Source: Polaromonas sp. (GTDB taxonomy: Bacteria > Pseudomonadota > Gammaproteobacteria > Burkholderiales > Burkholderiaceae_C). Taken from it: 6,552 nt of DNA. Of this stretch, positions 1-6,160 are shown piece by piece; the first letter of the stretch is position 1, and each line of letters begins with the position of its first letter. A program made the position numbers and the translations under genes. The notes under the pieces were generated by a model. It was not told where the DNA came from. It was given only the letters and a program-made list of their open reading frames with translations, and did no database searches. The stretch covers positions 1 to 6,552 of the forward strand of contig JAHFQQ010000201.1 in assembly GCA_023259235.1 (NCBI GenBank). Reading direction: 5' to 3'.

Positions 1-359
1 TCGATCGACTTGATACCCACCGGGTTGTTATTGATATTGAGCACGCAGGCCGCCTCGCACGGCGCCGGGCAGATGCGCCCGGTGAACTCCGGGAAGTTGT
101 TGGTTGAGTCGAGCACCGCAAATGCGCTCTTCCAGTCACCCCGGTAAACCAGGTCGTTGTAATCAGGAATGATGTTGTTGACCGGGCAGCCGTTGTGGCA
201 AAACGGCGTGCCGCAATCCATGCAGCGCGCCGCCTGGACCCTGGATTGCGCATCATCGAGTCCGATAACGAGCTCCTTGTAGTTCTTGACGCGCTCGGCA
301 ATCGGTACGTGGCCCTCTTCGATGCGTTCAAATTCCATGAAACCCGTGATTTTTCCCAT
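1..359 (-). CDS. gltD: Glutamate synthase small (beta) subunit, N-terminal part
   Basis: GltD is the electron-input subunit of NADPH-dependent glutamate synthase. In the family it oxidises NADPH at an FAD site and passes electrons through iron-sulfur clusters to GltB in the cytoplasm. Only the first 119 residues are present; the gene continues past base 1. It opens MGKITGFMEFERIEE, typical of the family. Two cysteine groups are visible: C46-x2-C49-x4-C54-x3-C58 followed by P, and C97-x3-C101-x3-C105. These are the conserved ligands of the N-terminal ferredoxin-like domain that binds the two [4Fe-4S] clusters. The FAD and NADPH folds would lie beyond the edge. The start is fixed by the homologous N-terminus and by two AGGA Shine-Dalgarno repeats just upstream. 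The gene lies 20 bp after the gltB stop on the same strand with no terminator between, so the two are almost certainly co-transcribed. No damage is seen in the visible part. Confidence 0.97.
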   Translation of the reverse strand, partial: MGKITGFMEFERIEEGHVPIAERVKNYKELVIGLDDAQSRVQAARCMDCGTPFCHNGCPVNNIIPDYNDLVYRGDWKSAFAVLDSTNNFPEFTGRICPAPCEAACVLNINNNPVGIKSI

Positions 360-362
360 GAT

Positions 363-371
363 TCCTGTCCT
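363..371 (-). promoter_or_regulatory. Shine-Dalgarno site of gltD
   Basis: On the minus strand two overlapping-phase AGGA motifs (371-368 and 366-363) precede the gltD ATG at 359, with spacings of 8 and 3 nt. The 8-nt one is at a good distance for ribosome binding. The site lies in the 20-nt gltB-gltD gap, so gltD has its own initiation signal within the shared transcript. Confidence 0.75.
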
Positions 372-379
372 GTCGATTC

Positions 380-3300
380 TTATTTGGCCGCGAATGCTTC
401 TTTTTTGATAGCTGACTGCGAAGATACAGTATGGGCTACAGCGACTTTTGATGCATCAAGCTGAGCCTGCGCGGCGCGTGCCGCAATTTCCGACAGCGCG
501 CGCTTGTACTCGTTCGGAAACACCTTGACGAATTTTGTGCGCGCGTGCGCCCAGTCGTCCAGCAGTTCGCGCGCGCGCTTGCTGCCGGTCCAGCGGTTGT
601 GGTCTTCCAGCAGCGCCTTCAACTGCGCCTCGTCGGTTTGCCCGCAGTGCAACAGCGCCGCATCGCCGCCAGCCTGCTGCTCCACCGCCGTGAGCACCTT
701 ATCCAGGGAGACCATGGCCGGATTGCAACGCCTGGCAAACTGCCCGTCTTCGTCGTACACGTAGGCCACGCCGCCACTCATGCCTGCGGCAAAGTTGCGT
801 CCGGTCTTGCCGAGCACCACAGCGGTGCCACCCGTCATGTATTCGCAGCCATGGTCACCCGTGCCTTCCACCACCGTGGTCGCGCCGGACAGGCGTACCG
901 CAAAACGCTCTCCGGCCACACCGCTGAAGAAGGCCTCGCCCGCGGTTGCGCCATACATCACGGTGTTGCCCACGATGGTGTTTTGCGTGGCCGCGCCGCG
1001 GAAGTCAATGCTCGGGCGCACCACGATGCGCCCGCCCGACAGGCCCTTGCCGGTGTAGTCATTGGCGTCGCCAATCAGGTACAGCGTGATGCCCCGGGCC
1101 AGGAACGCGCCGAACGACTGCCCGCCCGTGCCCTCGAGCTGGATGCGGATCGTGTCGTCGGGCAGGCCCTCGGGGCGCACCTTGGTCAGCGCGCCCGACA
1201 GCATGGCGCCGAGCGAGCGATTCACGTTGCGCACCACTTCGATGAACTTGACCTTTTCACCGCGCTCGATGGCGGGCCTTGATTTCTCGATCAACAGATT
1301 GTCGAGCGACTTTTCCAGACCATGGTCCTGGCTTTCGACCTGATGACGCGGCACATCAAGCGGCACCTCGGGCTGCGCAAACAGCCGGCTGAAATCAAGG
1401 CCTGCCGCCTTCCAGTGCTCAATTCCCTTTTTGGTGTCAAGCAGGTCGGCGCGCCCGATCAGGTCGTCAAACTTGCGGATGCCGAGCTGGGCCATGATCT
1501 GGCGCACTTCCTCGGCCACAAAGAAGAAGTAGTTCACCACATGCTCGGGCTTGCCCGAGAACTTCCTGCGCAGCTCCGGGTTCTGCGTGGCGATTCCGAC
1601 CGGGCAGGTGTTGAGGTGACACTTGCGCATCTGGATGCAGCCTTCCACCACCAGCGGCGCGGTAGCGAAGCCGAACTCGTCAGCGCCGAGCAGCGCACCG
1701 ATGGCCACGTCGCGGCCTGTCTTCATCTGGCCGTCAGCCTGCACGCGGATACGCCCGCGCAGGCGGTTCAGCACCAGCGTCTGCTGGGTTTCGGCCAGGC
1801 CGATTTCCCACGGACTGCCCGCGTGCTTGATCGACGACCAGGGCGAGGCGCCAGTGCCGCCGTCGTGGCCGGCGATCACGACATGGTCGCTCTTGCACTT
1901 GGCCACGCCGGCTGCCACGGTGCCGACACCCACCTCGGACACCAGCTTGACGCTGACGCTGGCATGCGGCGCGACGTTTTTCAGGTCGTGGATCAGTTGC
2001 GCAAGATCCTCGATCGAATAGATGTCGTGGTGCGGCGGCGGCGAAATCAGGCCGACGCCGGGCACGCTGTGGCGCAGCTTGCCGATGTACTCGGACACCT
2101 TGCCGCCGGGCAGCTGGCCGCCCTCGCCGGGCTTGGCGCCCTGCGCCATCTTGATCTGGATCTGGTCAGCCGACGACAGGTATTCGGCCGTCACGCCGAA
2201 GCGGCCCGAGGCGATCTGCTTGATGCGCGAGCGCAGCGAGTCGCCGGCGTTCAGCGCGTATTCGGCCTCGGTCACGTCGGTGCCCACAATATCGCCCAGC
2301 GTCTGGCCCTGCTGGATCGGGATGCCTTTGAGCTCCTGGCGGTAGCGCGCCGGATCTTCGCCGCCCTCGCCGGTGTTGCTCTTGCCGCCGATGCGGTTCA
2401 TGGCAACGGCCAGCGTGGCGTGGGCCTCGGTCGAAATCGAGCCCAGCGACATGGCGCCGGTGGCAAAGCGCTTGACGATTTCCTTCGCCGGCTCGACCTC
2501 TTCCACCGGAATGGCGCGAGTGGGATCGATCCTGAACTCGAACAGGCCGCGCAAGGTCATGTGGCGGTGCGACTGATCGTTCACCAACTGGGCATATTCC
2601 TTGTAGGTGGTCCAATTGTTGGCGCGCGTGCTGTGCTGCAGCTTGGCAATCACGTCGGGCGTCCACATGTGTTCTTCGCCGCGCGTGCGCCAGGCGTACT
2701 CGCCGCCGGCGTCCAGCATGTTGGCGAGCACCGGATCGTCGCTGAAGGCAGCCTTGTGCATGCGGATGGCTTCCTGCGCGATCTCGAACACGCCGATGCC
2801 CTCGACGCGGCTGGAAGTGCCGGTGAAGTATTTGTCGATCACGTCGCTGTTCAGGCCGATGGCCTCGAACAGTTGCGCGCCGCAGTAGCTCATGTAGGTC
2901 GACACGCCCATCTTGGACATGATCTTGGACAGGCCCTTGCCGATTGCCTTGACGTAGTTGTAGACCGCCTTGTCGGCGCTCAGGTCGCCCGGCAGGCCTT
3001 GCGCCATGCTGGCCAGCGTTTCCATCGCCAGGAAGGGGTGCACGGCTTCCGCGCCATATCCGGCGAGCACGGCGAAGTGATGCACTTCGCGTGCCGAGCC
3101 AGTCTCCACCACCAGGCCGGCGGTGGTGCGCAGCCCGGTCTTGATCAGGTGCTGGTGAATGGCGGAGAGCGCCAGCAGCGCCGGAATGGCGATCTGCGTG
3201 GCGCTGATGGCGCGGTCGCTGATGATCAGGATGTTCTTGCCGCTCTTGATCGCATCCACGCTCTCCGCGCACAGCGAGGCCAGCTTGGCTTCCACGCCCT

Positions 3301-5200
3301 CATGACCCCAGGCCAGCGGGTAGGTGATATCGAGCGTGTAACTCTTGAACTTGCCCTGCGTGTGCGCATCAATGTCGCGCAGCTTTTGCATGTCGACGCT
3401 GTTCAGCACGGGCTGGGCGACTTCCAGCCGCATCGGTGGATTCACCTGGTTGATGTCGAGCAGATTCGGCTTGGGGCCGATGAAGGACACCAGCGACATC
3501 ACGATGGCCTCGCGGATCGGGTCGATCGGCGGGTTCGTCACCTGCGCGAACAGTTGCTTGAAGTAGTTGTACAGCACCTTGTTCCTGCTCGACAGCACGG
3601 CCAGCGGGCTGTCGTTGCCCATGGAGCCGGTGCCTTCCTCGCCGTTCACGGCCATCGGCGACATCAGGAACTTGATGTCTTCCTGCGTGTAGCCAAAAGC
3701 CTGCTGGCGATCCAGCAGCGCGGGCGACTCCATCAGCCCGGAGCTGCCGGACATGCTGGCGCTGGCCTCGTCCGAGCCCATGCGCGTGCCGTCGGTCGGT
3801 TCGGTCAGGATCGAGTTGGACTGCACGTCGTCGAGCCGGATGCGCAGGTTCTCGATCCATTGCTTGTAGGGCTTGCTGTGCGCCAGCGTGGCCTTGATCT
3901 CTTCGTCGTCGATCATGCGGCCTTGCTCGAGGTCGATCAGGAACATCTTGCCGGGCTGCAGCCGCCATTTGCGCACGATCCTGTTCTCGGGCACCGGCAG
4001 CACGCCGGACTCGGAGGCCATGATCACCAGGTCGTCATCGGTCACGCAGTAGCGCGCGGGGCGCAGTCCGTTGCGGTCCAGCGTGGCGCCGATCTGGCGG
4101 CCGTCGGTGAACACGATGGAGGCGGGGCCATCCCACGGCTCCAGCATGGCGGCATGGTATTCGTAGAAGGCGCGGCGCCGCTCGTCCATCGTGGTGTGCT
4201 GCTCCCACGGCTCGGGGATCATCATCATCACGGCCTGGCTGATCGGATAGCCGGCCATCGTCAGCAGTTCCAGGCAGTTGTCGAAGGTGGCGGTGTCCGA
4301 CTGGCCCGGGAAGGTGATGGGGTACAGCTTTTGCAGGTCGGCGCCGAGCACCGGCGAACTCATCACGCCCTCGCGCGCCTTCATCCAGTTGTAGTTGCCC
4401 TTGACGGTGTTGATCTCGCCGTTATGCGCCACGTAGCGGTACGGGTGCGCCAGCGGCCACTCGGGGAAGGTGTTCGTGGAGAACCGCTGGTGCACCAAAC
4501 CTAGCGCCGAGACGCATCGTGGATCCTGCAGATCCAGGTAGTAGGTGCCCACTTGACCCGCCAGCAACAGGCCCTTGTAGATGACCGTGCGGCTGGACAT
4601 GCTGGGCACGTAGTACTCTTTACTGTGCTTGAGCTTGAGGTTCTGGATGTGCGCGCTGGCCGTCTTGCGAATCACGTAAAGCTTGCGCTCGAGCGCGTCC
4701 TGCACGATCACGTCGTTGCCGCGGCCGATGAACACCTGGCGCAGCACCGGCTCCTTGGCACGCACGGTGGGTGACATCGGCATTTCGCGGTTCACCGGCA
4801 CATCGCGCCAGCCCAGCAGCACTTGGCCCTCGGCCTTGATGGCGCGCTCCATCTCCTGCACGCAAGCCAGCCGGGAGGCGTTCTCCTTGGGCAAAAAGAT
4901 CATGCCCACGCCGTATTCGCCGGGCGGCGGCAGCGCCACACCCTGCCGCGCCATTTCCTCGCGGTACAGCGCATCGGGCAGCTGGATCAGGATGCCGGCG
5001 CCGTCGCCCATCAGCTTGTCAGCGCCGACCGCGCCGCGATGGTCGAGGTTCTCCAGGATCTGAAGCGCGCTTTTGACAATCTCGTGCGACTTGTGGCCCT
5101 TGATGTGCGCCACGAATCCGACACCGCAGGCATCGTGTTCACGCGTCGCGTCGTACAGTCCGTGTTGTTCAAAGTGCCTGATTTCAGCAGCCGTGGTCAT
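380..5200 (-). CDS. gltB: Glutamate synthase large (alpha) subunit
   Basis: GltB makes two L-glutamate from L-glutamine and 2-oxoglutarate, using electrons from GltD; this is the assimilating half of the GS-GOGAT ammonia pathway. The protein has 1606 aa, slightly longer than the usual ~1480-1550. Order of parts: a propeptide of about 24 residues; catalytic Cys25 of the class II (Ntn) amidotransferase domain in EHDACGVGF, with RFSTNT (239-244) and HNGEINT (259-265); a variable Ser/Met-rich linker (about 459-494); a central domain; the FMN-binding synthase domain, with NTGEGGE (942-948), KPGEGGQLPGG (1023-1033) and GHDGGTGASP (1111-1120); the [3Fe-4S] ligands C1188-x5-C1194-x4-C1199; and the glycine-rich GXGXG beta-helix (about 1340-1540). 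All key residues are intact. I chose ATG at 5200 because AGGA lies 7 nt upstream. The longer open frame begins with a TTG at 5263 inside the predicted -35 box and so would not be transcribed. The last ~25 residues are Ala/Ser/Lys-rich and from AT-richer DNA. Confidence 0.98.
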   Translation of the reverse strand: MTTAAEIRHFEQHGLYDATREHDACGVGFVAHIKGHKSHEIVKSALQILENLDHRGAVGADKLMGDGAGILIQLPDALYREEMARQGVALPPPGEYGVGMIFLPKENASRLACVQEMERAIKAEGQVLLGWRDVPVNREMPMSPTVRAKEPVLRQVFIGRGNDVIVQDALERKLYVIRKTASAHIQNLKLKHSKEYYVPSMSSRTVIYKGLLLAGQVGTYYLDLQDPRCVSALGLVHQRFSTNTFPEWPLAHPYRYVAHNGEINTVKGNYNWMKAREGVMSSPVLGADLQKLYPITFPGQSDTATFDNCLELLTMAGYPISQAVMMMIPEPWEQHTTMDERRRAFYEYHAAMLEPWDGPASIVFTDGRQIGATLDRNGLRPARYCVTDDDLVIMASESGVLPVPENRIVRKWRLQPGKMFLIDLEQGRMIDDEEIKATLAHSKPYKQWIENLRIRLDDVQSNSILTEPTDGTRMGSDEASASMSGSSGLMESPALLDRQQAFGYTQEDIKFLMSPMAVNGEEGTGSMGNDSPLAVLSSRNKVLYNYFKQLFAQVTNPPIDPIREAIVMSLVSFIGPKPNLLDINQVNPPMRLEVAQPVLNSVDMQKLRDIDAHTQGKFKSYTLDITYPLAWGHEGVEAKLASLCAESVDAIKSGKNILIISDRAISATQIAIPALLALSAIHQHLIKTGLRTTAGLVVETGSAREVHHFAVLAGYGAEAVHPFLAMETLASMAQGLPGDLSADKAVYNYVKAIGKGLSKIMSKMGVSTYMSYCGAQLFEAIGLNSDVIDKYFTGTSSRVEGIGVFEIAQEAIRMHKAAFSDDPVLANMLDAGGEYAWRTRGEEHMWTPDVIAKLQHSTRANNWTTYKEYAQLVNDQSHRHMTLRGLFEFRIDPTRAIPVEEVEPAKEIVKRFATGAMSLGSISTEAHATLAVAMNRIGGKSNTGEGGEDPARYRQELKGIPIQQGQTLGDIVGTDVTEAEYALNAGDSLRSRIKQIASGRFGVTAEYLSSADQIQIKMAQGAKPGEGGQLPGGKVSEYIGKLRHSVPGVGLISPPPHHDIYSIEDLAQLIHDLKNVAPHASVSVKLVSEVGVGTVAAGVAKCKSDHVVIAGHDGGTGASPWSSIKHAGSPWEIGLAETQQTLVLNRLRGRIRVQADGQMKTGRDVAIGALLGADEFGFATAPLVVEGCIQMRKCHLNTCPVGIATQNPELRRKFSGKPEHVVNYFFFVAEEVRQIMAQLGIRKFDDLIGRADLLDTKKGIEHWKAAGLDFSRLFAQPEVPLDVPRHQVESQDHGLEKSLDNLLIEKSRPAIERGEKVKFIEVVRNVNRSLGAMLSGALTKVRPEGLPDDTIRIQLEGTGGQSFGAFLARGITLYLIGDANDYTGKGLSGGRIVVRPSIDFRGAATQNTIVGNTVMYGATAGEAFFSGVAGERFAVRLSGATTVVEGTGDHGCEYMTGGTAVVLGKTGRNFAAGMSGGVAYVYDEDGQFARRCNPAMVSLDKVLTAVEQQAGGDAALLHCGQTDEAQLKALLEDHNRWTGSKRARELLDDWAHARTKFVKVFPNEYKRALSEIAARAAQAQLDASKVAVAHTVSSQSAIKKEAFAAK
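396..454. repeat. Possible Comamonadaceae-type short repeat inside the gltB 3' end
   Basis: This ~59-bp stretch is markedly more AT-rich than the surrounding gltB sequence and contains T6GATAGCTG near one side and GGGCTACAG followed by CTTTTGATGC near the other. From memory, short intergenic repeats of Comamonadaceae genomes have the same layout: a T-run with GATAGCTG, a GCG-rich centre, GGGCT, then TTTTGAT. Here it is read in frame and supplies about 20 residues of the GltB tail shortly before the TAA. The family assignment rests on recall of the pattern only; a chance AT-rich C-terminal tail is the alternative. Confidence 0.4.
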
Positions 5201-5207
5201 GGGGAAT

Positions 5208-5211
5208 TCCT
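5208..5211 (-). promoter_or_regulatory. Shine-Dalgarno site of gltB (decides the start)
   Basis: Minus-strand AGGA at 5211-5208 is separated by 7 nt from the ATG at 5200. It supports the start that gives MTTAAEIRHF, rather than the TTG 63 nt upstream, which has no such site and lies within the promoter. Confidence 0.75.
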
Positions 5212-5215
5212 GATG

Positions 5216-5268
5216 ATTTCTTGAAGACAACCAGAGCATAGTGCACCGCAACAAAATCTTCAAGAAAT
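5216..5268. repeat. Perfect 12-bp inverted repeat bracketing the gltB promoter
   Basis: Plus-strand ATTTCTTGAAGA (5216-5227) is the exact reverse complement of TCTTCAAGAAAT (5257-5268), with a 29-bp spacer. Each arm contains a small palindrome, TCTT-G/C-AAGA, centred at 5223 and 5261, so the two centres lie 38 bp apart. One arm covers the -35 box and the other covers the predicted transcription start and early leader, while the -10 box lies between them. This is what paired operator sites for a dimeric regulator would look like. A stem in DNA or read-through RNA is an alternative. No regulator can be named from the sequence. Confidence 0.6.
5235..5263 (-). promoter_or_regulatory. Predicted sigma-70-type promoter of gltBD
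   Basis: On the minus strand a -35 box TTGAAG (5263-5258) and a -10 box TATGCT (5240-5235) are separated by exactly 17 bp. Each matches four of six consensus bases (TTGACA, TATAAT). The start of transcription would be near 5228, giving a 5' leader of about 28 nt with the gltB Shine-Dalgarno site inside it. The promoter lies outside the transposase element, so it probably belongs to the original locus. It is predicted from sequence alone. Confidence 0.6.
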
Positions 5269-5271
5269 TTA

Positions 5272-5292
5272 ATTGGGGTCAGATTCCAATTA
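5272..5292 (+). repeat. Inverted repeat of the transposase element, gltB-proximal copy
   Basis: The copy reads ATTGGGGTCAGATTCCAATT plus one further A. With the A at 5271 it is itself a hyphenated palindrome: AATTGG and CCAATT arms (5271-5276, 5286-5291) around a 9-nt GGTCAGATT loop, so each single strand can fold as a small hairpin. Foldable ends are what Y1/RAYT transposases recognise. The GGGGTCAGA core is one I recall flanking related transposase genes in other proteobacteria. Confidence 0.8.
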
Positions 5293-5380
5293 ATTCATTA
5301 TGAAGTCGACTATCTTTTAATTAGGGACATATCAATAAATTTCCAAAACTGGAGGTATTCCTGACTCATTGCTATTGTTT
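5293..5380. other. AT-rich non-coding tail of the transposase element
   Basis: This stretch lies between the transposase stop and the gltB-side inverted repeat. It is strongly AT-rich and has no plausible gene. It contains a segment at 5319-5341 that begins and ends with AATT and has a GGGACATATC core, loosely like the layout of the terminal repeat. No clear rho-independent terminator follows the transposase stop. Confidence 0.4.
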
Positions 5381-6079
5381 TTAAGCTACTGGTGGTTTAC
5401 TGACAGGGCGTCCGGGTAAGGTCTTGCTGACACGACGCGATATCCGCTTCTGTAAATCAGCTACAAAATTCTCTCCACCCAAAGCCCAACCCGAAAGAGT
5501 CGACCGGGTCAGCGCATCCTGCTGTTCTGGTGCGATGCCGGTGCGTACCAATTCGGCATAAGCCGCTTCACGCGCAAACGGAGTATTCCCGAGTGCCCAG
5601 AACAAAGGATGCGGCGTCATCATTCGGTCCGTTCGAAGGCCGACGTAATGGCCGTGGCTGGACCATGGGTAGTCACTTGCAGCCCCGACCATTCCGGCCC
5701 GCACCGGATTGAGGTCGATATAGACCATGCAGGCCAGCAGATAGCGTTCTGTTTCTATCAATGTGGAGCGATAACGCCCTTCCCACAAGGTGCCCGAGCG
5801 CTGCTGCCGGTCATTGAAATAGCGCACATAGCGCCGGCCAACCGCTTGCATCATCTGTGGCAGACCCTCGGCGGTACCTGGCGTTGCGAGGAGATGGAAG
5901 TGATTGCTCATCAACACATAAGCATGCAGGGCCACGCCAAATTTCTGGGCGTTTTCATCCAGCAGACTCAAGAGCATCCGGTAATCAGCGGCCGACGAAA
6001 AAATGGCTTGGCGATTGTTGCCGCGCTGAATGATGTGATGCGGATAGCCTGGAACGGTGAGGCGGGGAAGGCGGGCCAT
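5381..6079 (-). CDS. REP-associated tyrosine transposase (Y1/HUH family)
   Basis: This 232-aa protein is a single-strand DNA transposase of the IS200-like Y1 superfamily, RAYT branch. In the family it nicks and joins DNA at hairpin-bearing ends through a tyrosine-DNA link. The start MARLPRLTVPGYPHHIIQRGNNRQAIF matches the family opening. The metal-binding HUH motif is H60-F61-H62 in MSNHFHLL. Candidate catalytic tyrosines are Y84 and Y87 in GRRYVRYFND. Family blocks SGTLWEGRYRS (95-105), YIDLNPVRAGMV (120-131) and DYPWSS (136-141) follow. The C-terminal part (about 195-225) ends in a basic segment with a GRP motif, as in relatives. The frame is intact, so it could be active. No clear Shine-Dalgarno sequence precedes the ATG, which suggests weak translation. 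It is alone between inverted repeats and unrelated in function to gltBD. Confidence 0.95.
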   Translation of the reverse strand: MARLPRLTVPGYPHHIIQRGNNRQAIFSSAADYRMLLSLLDENAQKFGVALHAYVLMSNHFHLLATPGTAEGLPQMMQAVGRRYVRYFNDRQQRSGTLWEGRYRSTLIETERYLLACMVYIDLNPVRAGMVGAASDYPWSSHGHYVGLRTDRMMTPHPLFWALGNTPFAREAAYAELVRTGIAPEQQDALTRSTLSGWALGGENFVADLQKRISRRVSKTLPGRPVSKPPVA

Positions 6080-6115
6080 AAGATATGAAGACGAAGCTTG
6101 GAGTTTGCCTTATGA

Positions 6116-6136
6116 TAATTGGAATCTGACCCCAAT
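6116..6136 (-). repeat. Inverted repeat of the transposase element, distal copy
   Basis: Read on the minus strand this is identical over 21 bp to 5272-5292. The palindromic arms are AATTGG (6117-6122) and CCAAT (6132-6136), one base pair shorter because the outer base differs. It lies 37 bp upstream of the transposase ATG, so it may also sit within or near that gene's promoter; I could not pick out convincing -35 and -10 boxes there. Confidence 0.8.
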
Positions 6137-6160
6137 ATCTCCCCAATATCTCCAATATCT
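6130..6160. repeat. Short tandem repeat, 11-bp unit, about 2.8 copies
   Basis: Two full copies of CCCCAATATCT (6130-6140, 6141-6151) are followed by a copy lacking two C (6152-6160). The first copy overlaps the outer end of the transposase inverted repeat by 7 bp, and the last one touches the stop codon of the DUF1624-like gene. The unit therefore shares CCCCAAT with the element's end. It may have arisen by slippage or by repeated end-joining at the insertion site. Confidence 0.85.

Larger units (their letters stand above)
5272..6136 (-). mobile_element. RAYT/IS200-like element with 21-bp inverted terminal repeats
   Basis: The single transposase gene is flanked by a perfect 21-bp inverted repeat (5272-5292 and 6116-6136), giving a unit of about 865 bp. 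Both repeats lie in AT-rich non-coding DNA. The element sits between the stop codon of the DUF1624-like gene and the gltB promoter. No target-site duplication is evident, as expected of HUH single-strand transposases. The exact edges are inferred from the repeats; related elements may have cleavage sites slightly outside them. Confidence 0.65.

Noticed and set aside
195..464. Plus-strand open frame across the gltB-gltD junction
   Set aside because: It lies opposite the gltD 5' end and the gltB 3' end, has no recognisable product, and no ribosome-binding or promoter evidence supports it.
2166..3272. A 368-codon minus-strand frame inside gltB in another phase
   Set aside because: It is Arg/Ala/Gly-rich shadow sequence of the same DNA; the gltB frame there encodes conserved GOGAT domains.
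1322..4504. A 1060-codon open frame on the plus strand, antisense to gltB
   Set aside because: It is His/Ala/Val/Leu/Arg-rich with no recognisable domain and lies wholly opposite an intact, highly conserved gltB. Such long antisense frames are expected opposite GC-rich genes with strong third-position bias.
5201..5263. Extension of gltB to the upstream TTG at 5263 (21 more residues)
   Set aside because: The TTG is part of the predicted -35 box and lies upstream of the predicted transcript start; the extra residues do not match the GltB N-terminus and the ATG at 5200 has a good Shine-Dalgarno site.
5216..5268. Invertible promoter flanked by inverted repeats
   Set aside because: The 29-bp spacer is too short for known site-specific inversion, no recombinase gene is nearby, and the inverted orientation would not provide a matching -10 box.
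5300..5380. Rho-independent terminator after the transposase
   Set aside because: I found no stem of adequate length followed by a T-run on the minus strand; the short complementary pieces such as CCA...TGG give only about three base pairs.
5609..6088. Plus-strand open frame opposite the transposase
   Set aside because: It mirrors an intact HUH transposase gene and shows no family motif of its own.
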